From: Oscillospiraceae bacterium
GTDB taxonomy: Bacteria; Bacillota; Clostridia; Oscillospirales; CAG-272
Direction of reading: 5' to 3'
Assembly: GCA_015063455.1 (NCBI GenBank)
Contig: SVUC01000003.1
Coordinates: 1 to 46,549 of the forward strand
Length of the DNA stretch: 46,549 nt
How positions within the stretch are numbered: position 1 is the first letter of the stretch; every line of letters starts with the position of its first letter. The notes beneath the pieces are model-generated. The model was not told the origin of the DNA and made no database searches. It worked only from the letters and a program-made list of their open reading frames with translations. This document shows, piece by piece, positions 9,131 to 18,184 of this stretch. Both the position numbers and the translations under genes were made by a program.

Positions 9131-9177
9131 TTGGGTATTTTTGCACTTTTGTAAGTGCATCAAATTACGATTTGCTT
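9131..9177 (+). repeat. Shared post-gene hairpin segment downstream of leuA
   Basis: This 47-bp segment contains the perfect hairpin TGCACTT-ttgt-AAGTGCA and recurs nearly unchanged just after cimA (11276-11323). The second copy differs by an inserted A and a change that keeps the stem as a G-U pair. It sits directly before a large dispersed repeat in both places. Confidence 0.75.
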
Positions 9178-9198
9178 GATTCATTAGATTATTTTTTG

Positions 9199-9645
9199 GA
9201 GGAATTTGCCCGATGCAAATTCCGAATAGATTATATGCTCCTGCGCGGAGGGCGCATAAAGACCCTCGCGCCGGGTCTTTATGAATTCAGGCGCTTAAGG
9301 GAAGGCGGCAAGCCGCATCCTCCCTTAAGGATCCTACCTATTGGTGCAAACTTATAGTTATACCTCATCGACGCGGCAGTTGTTGGCCGCGTCTCGATTA
9401 CAGTATGTCCGTGGATTTAGGGGGGATTCTTAAGGGGGGATGTGCGGAGCACCCCCAGCCTTAAGCGGCTGGATTCACAAGGACCTGCCGTTAAGGTCCT
9501 TGTGCGCTGTCCGCGTAGGACATAAAGAAAAATACAATTTGCTTTGAGCAAATTGTTTCGAAAAAATCCACCGATTTGCACGAATCGAAATTTGATGCGC
9601 CCCACGCGCAGTGCGAGAAAAAACAAATGATTCGCACGAATCACA
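9199..9645 (-). repeat. Dispersed palindromic element, copy B (inverted)
   Basis: This is the same element as copies A, C, D and E in the opposite orientation: the gacgcggcagttgttggccgcgtc hairpin and the atttaggggggattcttaagg tract are the reverse complement of the canonical core. Its right end (gcggctggattcacaaggacctgccgttaaggtcctt) matches the reverse complement of the canonical left arm. Its left end (gaccctcgcgccgggtc) matches the reverse complement of the copy D right arm. Outer hairpins GGAATTTGC/GCAAATTCC and CAATTTGC/GCAAATTG bracket it. It fills the leuA-cimA gap; no gene is seen. Confidence 0.8.
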
Positions 9646-9682
9646 CCTTCAAAACAAAAAAACGACAAAGGAAACCGCAGTT

Positions 9683-11269
9683 ATGAAAATTGAGATCTTC
9701 GACACAACCCTGCGAGATGGAGAACAAGGCGCGGGAGTAGAATTTTCGCGCGATGATAAACTAAGAGTTATTCACGCACTCGATTCGCTCGGCGTATCAT
9801 ATATTGAGGCCGGAATGATCACGGATGAAAGAAGCCGTGAGTTTTTCGCATCTCTCGGGGATGTTCAGCGCGAGCTCAAAAACGCAAAAATTGCGGTGTT
9901 TACACAAACTTGCCGCGCGGGAGAGCGTGCGGACGACAGCAGACTCCTCTCTCTTGCCGCATCTTCCCCCGTTCCGACGGCGGTGATTTACGGAAAAGCG
10001 TGGCTCTATCAGGTAACAGACGTCCTGCAATCTACAGCGGACGAGAACCTACGTATGATCCGCGACAGTATTGCTTACCTCGTGGCCTCGGGCAAAGAGG
10101 TCATCTTCGACGCGGAGCATTTCTTTGATGGATATTCCGACAATCCCGCCTATGCGATCGAGGTGGTTGATGCCGCATTCAAGGCGGGCGCATCAAGAGT
10201 TGTCCTGTGCGACACGAACGGCGGTATGCTCCCCGATGTTGTTGGGCTTATAACATCCGCCGTGTGCGAAAAATATGAAAATATCGGCATCCATTGCCAT
10301 AACGATATGGGAATGGCGGTGTCGTGTACCATATCCGCTGTCCTCTCGGGCGCATCCCAGATCCACGGTACGATCTCGGGTGTCGGAGAACGCTGCGGAA
10401 ACGCCAATCTCAACACACTGATCCCCGTTCTGCAGCTCAAGCTTGGATTTGACTGCATAGGGGATAAGATCGCATCTCTCACCTCTATTGCAAGACAGGT
10501 GAACGAGGCTGCGAACCTCTCATTTAACGAAAGCGAACCGTTTGTCGGCGGATATGCCTTTACTCACAAGGCGGGCGCGCACATCGACGGAGTGAAAAAA
10601 GCTCCGCGATCGTTCGAGCATATCTCTCCCGAGACGGTTGGAAATACAAGAAATATTGTTGTCAGCGGACTCAGCGGACGCGCGGCGATCATTGAAAAAA
10701 TGGAGCTGTATATGCGTTCCCGCGGAGAAGAAGATTTCTCCTTTACAAAGGATGATCCGCGTGTGCTGAATGCGGTCGAGATGATAAAGGAGCGGGAGAC
10801 TGCGGGGTACGATTACGAGGATGCAGGTGCTTCCTTAGCCCTTGCGATCGACGATTCTCTCGGAATCAGGAGACGATTCTTCAAGCTTCTCAGCCTCAAG
10901 GTGATTGCAGGAGAGAATATTGAGGGGACCGGTGACGAATTTACCGCATCCGCGATGATAAAGATTTCGGTTGACGGCAGAGAGGAGCTCACGGCAGGCG
11001 AGGGAAACGGTCCTGTCAACGCGATTGACGAGGCTCTGCGCCGTGCGCTCAGCAGATTCTACCCGCAGATCAAGAAAATGCACCTGACGGACTACCGAGT
11101 TCGTGTGCTCGACTCCCGTGCGACCGCCTCCGCGGTTCGTGTATCGATCGAATCGACAGACGGGCATCGTGTATGGCGCACGATCGGTGTATCGTCTGAC
11201 GTTATCAATGCGAGCTGGCAGGCGCTCTGCGACTCGGTGGAGTATTTGTTGACGCTTAGTGAAGCGTGA
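9683..11269 (+). CDS. cimA: (R)-citramalate synthase
   Basis: This 528-aa HMGL-type enzyme is predicted to join pyruvate and acetyl-CoA into citramalate, opening the threonine-independent route to isoleucine. Motifs are [12 protein letters not shown] (from residue 7), [25 protein letters not shown] and a C-terminal LeuA-type dimerisation and allosteric domain. It is assigned to CimA over LeuA because of the CimA-type segments [37 protein letters not shown] and a C-terminus of the form [15 protein letters not shown]. The ATG at 9683 follows an AAAGGA site. It is bracketed by two large repeat copies in opposite orientation. It would share LeuB/LeuCD-type downstream enzymes encoded elsewhere. 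Confidence 0.88.
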   Translation: MKIEIFDTTLRDGEQGAGVEFSRDDKLRVIHALDSLGVSYIEAGMITDERSREFFASLGDVQRELKNAKIAVFTQTCRAGERADDSRLLSLAASSPVPTAVIYGKAWLYQVTDVLQSTADENLRMIRDSIAYLVASGKEVIFDAEHFFDGYSDNPAYAIEVVDAAFKAGASRVVLCDTNGGMLPDVVGLITSAVCEKYENIGIHCHNDMGMAVSCTISAVLSGASQIHGTISGVGERCGNANLNTLIPVLQLKLGFDCIGDKIASLTSIARQVNEAANLSFNESEPFVGGYAFTHKAGAHIDGVKKAPRSFEHISPETVGNTRNIVVSGLSGRAAIIEKMELYMRSRGEEDFSFTKDDPRVLNAVEMIKERETAGYDYEDAGASLALAIDDSLGIRRRFFKLLSLKVIAGENIEGTGDEFTASAMIKISVDGREELTAGEGNGPVNAIDEALRRALSRFYPQIKKMHLTDYRVRVLDSRATASAVRVSIESTDGHRVWRTIGVSSDVINASWQALCDSVEYLLTLSEA

Positions 11270-11275
11270 TTATCT

Positions 11276-11323
11276 TTGGGCATTTTTGCACTTTTGTAAA
11301 GTGTATCAAATTACGATTTGCTT
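11276..11323 (+). repeat. Shared post-gene hairpin segment downstream of cimA
   Basis: This is the second copy of the 47-bp segment found after leuA (ttgggcatttttgcac... to ...ttgctt). The stem here is TGCACTT/AAGTGTA with a G-U pair. It lies immediately after the cimA stop. Confidence 0.75.
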
Positions 11324-11338
11324 TAATTGTTAGGATTT

Positions 11339-11630
11339 AGGGAAGCAATTTGCCCGAGCAAATTGCAATTGGATTTTTATTGTCCTACGCGGACGGCGCA
11401 TAAGGACCTTGGCGGCAGGTCCTTATGAATCCAGCCGCTTAAGGATGGGAGTCGTGCAATTCACCGATGGTGAACAGCACTCCGATCCCCCCTTAAGAAT
11501 CCCCCCTAAAACTACGGACGGCACGTCCGTTGAGACGCGGCTAACAGCTGCCGCGTCGATGAAGATAAACTATAAGTTTTCACCCATAGGGGAGAATTCT
11601 TAAAGAGGGGATCAGGCATCCCCGCTGTAA
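11339..11630 (+). repeat. Dispersed palindromic element, copy C (right arm truncated)
   Basis: In canonical orientation it shows ggaagcaatttgc/gcaaattgc, the left arm ggcgcataaggacc..ggtccttatgaatcc, the tract ccccccttaagaatcccccc, a GACGCGGC..GCCGCGTC hairpin and the ggggagaattcttaaagaggg box. The right arm stops early (ggggatcaggcatcccc), so the pairing arm is missing. The attached segment gtcgtgcaattcaccgatggtgaacagcactccgat is near-identical to copy A. It ends about 50 bp before the ddl start and may carry the ddl promoter region; no clear -35/-10 pair was found. Confidence 0.8.
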
Positions 11631-11678
11631 GCGAAAGAAAAATAAAATTTGAAATTAAACCTCGAAAGGTATACATAT

Positions 11679-12734
11679 ATGAAAACCGTTATTCTTCTTT
11701 TTGGAGGGAAATCCTCCGAATACGAAGTCTCGCTGTCATCCGCGACAGCAGCTTATAACAATATTGATAAGGAAAAATTTAACGTCATCACCGTGGGTAT
11801 CTCCCGCGAGGGCAGATTCTACCTCTATAACGACGATCCCGCAATGATCGCCGCCGACAGCTGGATGAATGGCGTGAAATATCCCCTGTCCGTTGACCTC
11901 GCCGAAGGCTGCCTCACTTACGAGCGCGACGGGAAGGTCGAGAAGATCAACGCAGACGCAGTCCTTCCTATGATCCACGGAAAATTTTGCGAGGACGGTA
12001 CCCTCCAGGGTATGTTCGCTGTCGCAGGAATCCCGATCGTCGGATGCGATTGTCAGTCATCTGCCGTTTGTATGGATAAAGCTGTAACAAAGGCGATCAT
12101 TGATAACCAGACGGGGATCCGTCAGGCGAAGGCGGTCGTCGTCCGTCAGTCTGATGTGAAAAATCCCGCCGATGCCGATGCTATCCGCGAAAAATGCGAG
12201 CGTGAGATCGGATACCCGATGTTCGTCAAGCCCGCGAGAGCAGGTTCTTCCGTTGGAGTCACAAAGGTCAAGTCGGCTGAAAAATTTGCCGAGGCTCTGA
12301 TGGCAGCACTTGATGAGGACTCAAAGGTTCTCATTGAAGAATCTATCCTCGGTCCCGAGATCGAAGTTGCGGTTCTCGAGGAGAGCGGAGTTTATACCGT
12401 CGCACATCCCGCAGAGATCGACAAGGGATCTGCCGAATTTTACGATTACGAGACAAAATATATCAGCGATGCGTCATCCTTCTATCTTCCCGCGAGACTC
12501 AGCGAGGAAAAAATGTGCGAGGTTATGGGGTATGCCGAGACGATCTTCAAGGCTCTTGACTGCAGAGCGTTCTCGAGAGTCGACTTCTTCTATACGCCCG
12601 AGGGCGAGTTCGTGTTCAACGAGATCAACACTCTCCCGGGATTTACCCCCATCTCAATGTACCCCAAAATGATGATGAATGAAGGAATCGCGTATTCTGA
12701 GATACTTGAAAGACTCATCTCGACCGCAAAATAA
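11679..12734 (+). CDS. ddl: D-alanine--D-alanine ligase
   Basis: This 351-aa ATP-grasp ligase is predicted to make the D-Ala-D-Ala dipeptide for peptidoglycan. The N-terminal LFGGKSSEYEVSL, HGKFCEDGTLQG, KPARAGSSVGV and NEINTLPGFTPISMYPK motifs are present. The segment GIPIVGCDCQSSAVCMDK resembles the VanC/VanG-like branch, but the omega-loop FYDYETKYISD keeps the Tyr typical of D-Ala-D-Ala ligases; D-Ser or D-Lac specificity is therefore not favoured. The Cys in HGKFCEDG replaces the usual Gly. The ATG at 11679 follows a GAAAGGT site; the track start ten codons earlier lies in the leader. A terminator-like hairpin follows. No murF or van genes are adjacent. Confidence 0.88.
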   Translation: MKTVILLFGGKSSEYEVSLSSATAAYNNIDKEKFNVITVGISREGRFYLYNDDPAMIAADSWMNGVKYPLSVDLAEGCLTYERDGKVEKINADAVLPMIHGKFCEDGTLQGMFAVAGIPIVGCDCQSSAVCMDKAVTKAIIDNQTGIRQAKAVVVRQSDVKNPADADAIREKCEREIGYPMFVKPARAGSSVGVTKVKSAEKFAEALMAALDEDSKVLIEESILGPEIEVAVLEESGVYTVAHPAEIDKGSAEFYDYETKYISDASSFYLPARLSEEKMCEVMGYAETIFKALDCRAFSRVDFFYTPEGEFVFNEINTLPGFTPISMYPKMMMNEGIAYSEILERLISTAK

Positions 12735-12769
12735 AATTTTGTTCAGCTGATTTGCTCACTTGAGACGCG

Positions 12770-12801
12770 TGAGAAAAAAGTTAGGTATTGATTTTTTCTC
12801 A
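12770..12801 (+). terminator. A/T hairpin after ddl overlapping the next promoter
   Basis: TGAGAAAAAA (12770-12779) and TTTTTTCTCA (12792-12801) are perfect reverse complements around a 12-nt loop. It is plausibly a terminator for ddl. The -35 of the following gene begins inside its loop. Confidence 0.55.
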
Positions 12802-12816
12802 TTTGTCGGTTATAAT
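12788..12816 (+). promoter_or_regulatory. Sigma-A promoter of the LytM-domain gene
   Basis: TTGATT (12788-12793) and TATAAT (12811-12816) are spaced by 17 bp. The GTG start of the next gene lies about 105 bp downstream, leaving a leader of about 95 nt in which no riboswitch was recognised. Confidence 0.75.
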
Positions 12817-12921
12817 ATATAATAGGCAGAATATAAGTAAACGTGTTTTCGTATCGGATAACTTTTTCGTGCGGAAATACACAAAAATATACATAAAGTA
12901 AAACAGAGAGGATGGTACGCC

Positions 12922-14577
12922 GTGAAAAATAAAATTATTATCACAATAGTCGTACTTTTGTGCTTCATCCCGACACTCGCAGCAGTGCTCAGTTACCGTC
13001 AGGTGCAGAACGCTCCCATTGACGAGAACACCGCTGTTGCGATCACGATCAAGGATATCAACCAGAAGGAATACGTCCTGACCCGTGAGACAGACGGTGA
13101 AGAAGCTGAGGCGCTTATAAAATTCTTCCTCACGATGAAGAAAAATTCACAGGCGATCCCTGCGCTTCCCACATCTCTTACAGGCGAGAAGTGCTATGTG
13201 GTCACAGTTTCGAGCAATGTGAAAAAAGAATCATACGAATGTTATTTTTCACAGGATCCTGCGACAAACTATTTTGTCTCAAACAACGGAACTGCCCACA
13301 AGATCAGCGAAGAGGATGCTAAGCAGTTTATAACCAGCGTTTACGCTGAGAGTCTTTACGACGACTCAACAATTCCGACACTTCTTCTGTCGCACGAGTA
13401 TTATGTAACTCCCGACAGTGCGATCTGGCAGTACAAAAACTACACGGGCGACTACGTTGACAGAAACGTTGACGAGCTTATAAATCCCGTTATGGAATCG
13501 TTCGAGATTGAAGGCGGACTTGATCTTGCGTTCAGCCACAATCCCGATTACTGTACTGTAAAGGTTACCGACGCGAAGAACGGATCGGTTCTCTTCGAGG
13601 ATATTCTCTCGAATCTTTCTCTGTTCAGACTTGACAACACAAAAGAGGTTGAGGTTACTGTTACAGCTAAGTGGTACGACGATCCCGGCAGATCATTCTG
13701 CGGTGAGCTTGGCTTCTCATTCGGATCTCTCGTTACTGCACCTGCTGAATTCTACCTCGGCATGACCACTGTTGAATCGGGTAAGTTTACTGCGATCACA
13801 GCTCTCAACGTAACACGTCCCGAGAAGATCGAATTTGTATCCACACTCCCGAACGGTGTGACACCGAAGTTCTTCGATGCAGGCGACAACAGAGCGGTAG
13901 CTCTTCTTCCGATCAACGCTGACTGTCCTTCGGGCATTTACACTCTGACATTCTCCTACGGCGGAGTAACACAGAACACAAATCTGACGATCGAAAATCC
14001 CGGTCCGAAGTATTCATACTACACAGTTCCCGCAAGTGTTGTTTCGGTTTACAGAACGACTGCAGCTCTCGAGCAGTTTGAAAATGCTACTCAGGAGATC
14101 ATGGCGAAGTCTGTGACAACGAGACACTTCTCAGGTCACTTCATACTTGGTGTGACAGGAAACTACCAGCTTATGCGAGGATTCGGCAGAGACGTATACC
14201 TCAACAACAGCACAACGGTTACATACCGCAACAACGGTGTTGACTACACGGCGGCTGCGGGATCTGACATTGTTGCGTGCAACGCAGGTGAAGTTGTATA
14301 TGTTGGAATCCTTGATTATGCAGGAAACATTGTCGTAATTGATCACGGTTGGGGACTCAAGACGTGGTACTACAATCTCGGTTCTGTTACAGCCACAGTT
14401 GGTGACGTTGTAACACGCGGACAGAAGATCGGTACTGCAGGTCAGACAGGCTTCACGGGTGCGGTTGGCGCACACATTGCGATGTCGGTTGGAAATCAGT
14501 TTGTATCTCCTTACGACACTTGGTCTGACAGTCCTATCGCCGGTAAAGTTATAATTGCAAAGATTGATGAGCGCTGA
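12922..14577 (+). CDS. Membrane-anchored LytM/M23-like protein, degenerate metal site
   Basis: This 551-aa protein has one N-terminal membrane segment (about residues 4-24, IIITIVVLLCFIPTLAAVL), then a long extracytoplasmic region of unknown fold, then a C-terminal M23/LytM domain from about residue 415. The M23 fold is clear (AGSDIVACNAGEVVYVG, GNIVVIDHGWG, VGDVVTRGQKIGTAGQTG). The catalytic signature is broken: HxxxD reads N437-NGV-D441, the YAHL His is N485, and HxH reads H518-I-A520. Three of four expected histidines are gone, so zinc hydrolase activity is unlikely. It may be a scaffold or amidase activator, comparable in principle to SpoIIQ of the SpoIIQ-SpoIIIAH channel, but that identity is not shown. 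It starts at GTG with AGAGAGG upstream. Confidence 0.8.
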   Translation: MKNKIIITIVVLLCFIPTLAAVLSYRQVQNAPIDENTAVAITIKDINQKEYVLTRETDGEEAEALIKFFLTMKKNSQAIPALPTSLTGEKCYVVTVSSNVKKESYECYFSQDPATNYFVSNNGTAHKISEEDAKQFITSVYAESLYDDSTIPTLLLSHEYYVTPDSAIWQYKNYTGDYVDRNVDELINPVMESFEIEGGLDLAFSHNPDYCTVKVTDAKNGSVLFEDILSNLSLFRLDNTKEVEVTVTAKWYDDPGRSFCGELGFSFGSLVTAPAEFYLGMTTVESGKFTAITALNVTRPEKIEFVSTLPNGVTPKFFDAGDNRAVALLPINADCPSGIYTLTFSYGGVTQNTNLTIENPGPKYSYYTVPASVVSVYRTTAALEQFENATQEIMAKSVTTRHFSGHFILGVTGNYQLMRGFGRDVYLNNSTTVTYRNNGVDYTAAAGSDIVACNAGEVVYVGILDYAGNIVVIDHGWGLKTWYYNLGSVTATVGDVVTRGQKIGTAGQTGFTGAVGAHIAMSVGNQFVSPYDTWSDSPIAGKVIIAKIDER

Positions 14578-14680
14578 CGTGATTTTTGAAAAATCTTGCC
14601 GTTAGACAGAATTCTCAACTGAATTGCTTAGATTTGAACGGTATACAGTTGGCTGAATCAGATAAAAAATAAAAATAACG

Positions 14681-14715
14681 ACCGTACGTAAGACTAACCT
14701 CGCGCGTACGGTTTG
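14681..14715 (+). terminator. Inverted repeat between the LytM-like gene and addB
   Basis: ACCGTACG (14681-14688) and CGTACGGT (14705-14712) form a perfect 8-bp stem. The run after it (ttgttgat) is only moderately T-rich, so termination would be partial. Confidence 0.45.
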
Positions 14716-14769
14716 TTGATAATTGGGGTTATTTCCTCATTTTAAGTTGAAATTTACGGAGCGTATTTT

Positions 14770-17700
14770 ATGCTTAATTTGATTATCGGGCGATCGGGTA
14801 CGGGAAAATCCCGCAAGATCTGCGAGATGATAAAAGAAGATATTGGAAAAAAGCGGCAGGTCGTTCTGATCGTTCCCGAGCAGGAAACGGTTGACTGGGA
14901 GACGCGGATGGCGGGAGAGCTTCACGTTTCATCAAATCTTTATCTCGAAGTGACGAATTTCACCCGTCTTGCGAATTCTGTCGGACGAGTTTTCGGTGGA
15001 CTTTGCGATACTGTAATTGATGAAGGCTCTCGTTCGCTTCTTGTGTGGCGCGCGATGCTCTCTGTTTGGGAATCTCTTGAGATATACAAAAACAATCTTC
15101 TCGGAGATCGTGAGGACAGGAACATTCCGCATCTGATGCGTGCGATCGACGAGCTGAAGGGAAGCGGGATATCGCCCCTTGAGGCTGAGAATGCACTCAG
15201 ACTTCTGACCGCTGAGGCAGAAGAGAATGGGCAGAACGATGGTGGTACGGCTGACGCATTAACGAGGCGGTCTGAGGGAGATTTGATCTCACGTCTGAAT
15301 GATGCGATCCTTGTTTATTCCGCATACGAGGCTATCTTGCATGAGGACTACATAGACCGAGGGGATCTTCTTATAAATCTTGCAAATCAGCTTAAGACCT
15401 GCAGATATTTTGAAGGAAAAAAGGTATATATTGATTCATTTTTCTCCTTGACAAAGCCCGAGATGACGATTCTCTCGCAGATGATATCGCAGAGCGAGGG
15501 TGTTACGGTGACGTTTATGTGTCCTCCGACGGCAGACGGGGCTGTAAATGAGGACGAAATACAGTTCGGTGAGGTGCGCGATTATCTCAGACGTGTGAGA
15601 TCTCTTGCCGCGAGGATCGGGGTGGAGGAGAACATCATCCCGATGCAGGAGAACCGCAGGCACGAAGGATGTGACGATCTCAGACTTCTTGAGAAGGAAA
15701 TTTTCGCATACTCGGAAGTGTCCGGCACAGGATCGGACGGTGAGGACAGCTCGGACAGCGTCAGCATAATCAGTTGTGCTGACAGATACGATGAAGCGGA
15801 GGCTTGTGCGGCGATAATCGACCGACTTGTGCACGAGGGATACAAATACTCCGACATTGCGGTTGTGGCGAGAGATATTAGCACCCGCGAGGGAATAATT
15901 GACACCGTAATCAGACGTCACGGCGTGCGATGCTTTATGGCGAAGGCAAATGACGTCTCGCGTACTCCTGCGGTGAGATTTGTTATGGCGGTTATGTCTG
16001 TTATCGCGGACGGCTGGCAGAGGGAAGATATTATTTCTCTCGTCAAAACGGGACTCACGCCGCTCGGAAAATCGGGTGACGATTGGGAAGAGGATATTCT
16101 CGAGAGATACACAACAACGTGGAATATCTCCGGCAGACGAATGTACACGGCAGACGCGTGGTCAATGAACCCCGACGGATACAAAACGGAGATCACGGAA
16201 CGCGGCGCGGAGATCATACGGATCGCAAACGAAGCGAAAGAAAAGCTTATCCCGCCTCTTGAGAGGCTGGCGGAGAGCTTCGACGACGGAAAGATCAGCG
16301 CACGAGCAATTGCTGAGGGAATTGTTTCCCTCGCGGGTGATTATGAAATTTACGTCGGACTTGAGGAGATCGCAAGATCTTACGAAAGCCTCGGTATTCC
16401 CATGCAGGCGGATCAGACGAGGAGATCATGGGGATACGTCTGCGAGATCCTTGATAAAATGGTGAATATGCTCGGAGATACCTTGATGGACGCGGGCGGA
16501 TTTTTGAATCTGTTCACCCGTGTGGCGTCACTTATGGATACGGGTACGATCCCGACGGGTATTGACGAGGTCACGCTCGGAAGTGCGTCTGGTGTTCGAG
16601 TCGGTGAAGCAAAGTGCGTGATCGTTCTCGGCTCGGTCGAGGGTGAATTCCCCGCCGCTGTATCAGATGAGAAAAATTATTTCGGCGAGCGGGACAAGAT
16701 CGCGCTCGAAGCGGTTGGGCTTGAGCTCTCCTCTCCCGACAGCGATATACTCAACGCGAGAGAATATTTTATGTACTATCGAACCGTGGCGATGCCGACG
16801 GAAAAGCTGTTTGTTATCGTTCAGGGTGGAGAGAATATGTCAGAGGGTGCGCGGCGAATTGATGAAATCTTTTCTTCCTGCGGCAAAAATGTCGTGCGAA
16901 AATTCGGTGAGCTTCCCCTCGGTGAGATCGTTTACACAAAAGCGGGTGCGAGGTATCTGCTCTCACGCCGCAAATCTGAGGAAGACCGAGCTCTACTTCG
17001 CAGAATAATCGGCGTGGATGAGGTGGAAAAGAGCGGCTTGAGGGTCACCGATGCTGCGCTAGACTTTGAAGGTGAGATCCCGAGATCAATGCGCCTGTCG
17101 CAGAGCAGGATCGAGACTTTTGTGTCGTGCCCGTTCAATTACACCTGCAAGTATCTCGCGCGGATCGAGCCTGAGCCGAAGGCGGAGATCAGGTCTGTGG
17201 ATGTCGGTAATTTTGTACACAGTATTCTCGAAAAGTTTTTCGTCAGTATCCCGTCAGACAGGCTGAAATCAGCGGACTTGACGAGGGAGGAGACGGCGGC
17301 GATCGTTGACGGACTCATTGACGAATACCTTGAAGCTCTTGCAAATTCAAGCGGAAGGGCGAACGAGTTCTCGCGAGGATCGGGAAATGCACGGTTTGCG
17401 TACCTGTACGATCAGCTGAACAAAAATGTGCTTTCGTTCGTCGATGCGATAGTTGAAGAGTTCCGTGAGAGTAAATTTGAGCCTGCGGGGTACGAGGTGT
17501 CGGTCGGACTTCCCGGAAGCGCGGTCAGTGCAATCGAGCTTGAGAGTGACGATGGAATTCGTGTAATACTCGGCGGAGTCGTCGACAGGATCGACAAATA
17601 TACGGCAGAGGACGGAACGGTTTACTTCAGAATTGTCGACTACAAAACAGGGTCTAAGACGTTCTCGCTCGATGACTTGAAGCTTGGTTACGGAGTTCAG

Positions 17701-18174
17701 CTGATGATCTACCTGTTTTCGATCTGGAAATTCGGATCTGCGGCTCTGGGAGAGGGCTGCGTAGTCCCCGCGGGTGCTGAGTACTACATCACAAAACCTG
17801 CGGTTTCGACTCGCGAAAACGAAGGCTCAATTGAGCTTGACGGAGACGAATCGGTCAGAAAAATCGAGAAAAGCGGAATTTTCACCGAAAATGAGGAAAT
17901 TCTCCGTGCAATGGAGCGCGATCTTGGCGGCAGATTTGTTCCTGTGAAAGTGGGGAAGAACGGCGAGATCAAGCCATCCGACAAACATTCGGTAATTCTC
18001 GATGCGGCAAGATACTCCGAGATCTACGCAGATCTCGAAAGAACGATCGGGAAGATTGCATCAGAGATAGCTCGGGGACGTGCAGATGCGAAACCGAGAA
18101 AACACGGCGGACGCCTGCCTTGCGAATGGTGCGAGAACAAATATATTTGCAGAAATAAAATTACAATAAATTAA
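14770..18174 (+). CDS. addB: ATP-dependent helicase/nuclease subunit B
   Basis: This 1134-aa partner of AddA resects double-strand breaks to make recombinogenic ends. Walker A is GRSGTGKS (residues 7-14), followed by VLIVPEQETVDWE. A RecB-type nuclease core occurs near the C-terminus (RIVDYKTGSKTFSLDD, then YGVQLMIYL). The four-cysteine iron-sulphur staple is visible: Cys787 in SCPFNYTC and the terminal CEWCENKYIC (C1118, C1121, C1127). The length fits clostridial AddB. The ATG at 14770 has GGAG nine bases upstream. addA starts 10 bp after the stop, so the pair is one operon. Confidence 0.93.
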   Translation: MLNLIIGRSGTGKSRKICEMIKEDIGKKRQVVLIVPEQETVDWETRMAGELHVSSNLYLEVTNFTRLANSVGRVFGGLCDTVIDEGSRSLLVWRAMLSVWESLEIYKNNLLGDREDRNIPHLMRAIDELKGSGISPLEAENALRLLTAEAEENGQNDGGTADALTRRSEGDLISRLNDAILVYSAYEAILHEDYIDRGDLLINLANQLKTCRYFEGKKVYIDSFFSLTKPEMTILSQMISQSEGVTVTFMCPPTADGAVNEDEIQFGEVRDYLRRVRSLAARIGVEENIIPMQENRRHEGCDDLRLLEKEIFAYSEVSGTGSDGEDSSDSVSIISCADRYDEAEACAAIIDRLVHEGYKYSDIAVVARDISTREGIIDTVIRRHGVRCFMAKANDVSRTPAVRFVMAVMSVIADGWQREDIISLVKTGLTPLGKSGDDWEEDILERYTTTWNISGRRMYTADAWSMNPDGYKTEITERGAEIIRIANEAKEKLIPPLERLAESFDDGKISARAIAEGIVSLAGDYEIYVGLEEIARSYESLGIPMQADQTRRSWGYVCEILDKMVNMLGDTLMDAGGFLNLFTRVASLMDTGTIPTGIDEVTLGSASGVRVGEAKCVIVLGSVEGEFPAAVSDEKNYFGERDKIALEAVGLELSSPDSDILNAREYFMYYRTVAMPTEKLFVIVQGGENMSEGARRIDEIFSSCGKNVVRKFGELPLGEIVYTKAGARYLLSRRKSEEDRALLRRIIGVDEVEKSGLRVTDAALDFEGEIPRSMRLSQSRIETFVSCPFNYTCKYLARIEPEPKAEIRSVDVGNFVHSILEKFFVSIPSDRLKSADLTREETAAIVDGLIDEYLEALANSSGRANEFSRGSGNARFAYLYDQLNKNVLSFVDAIVEEFRESKFEPAGYEVSVGLPGSAVSAIELESDDGIRVILGGVVDRIDKYTAEDGTVYFRIVDYKTGSKTFSLDDLKLGYGVQLMIYLFSIWKFGSAALGEGCVVPAGAEYYITKPAVSTRENEGSIELDGDESVRKIEKSGIFTENEEILRAMERDLGGRFVPVKVGKNGEIKPSDKHSVILDAARYSEIYADLERTIGKIASEIARGRADAKPRKHGGRLPCEWCENKYICRNKITIN

Positions 18175-18184
18175 TGTAAAAGAT

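Noticed and set aside
11679-12734. Vancomycin-resistance-type (D-Ser or D-Lac) ligase
   Set aside because: The VGCDxQSSAxCMDK segment is shared with VanC/VanG, but the omega-loop FYDYETKY keeps the Tyr of D-Ala-D-Ala ligases and no van genes are adjacent.
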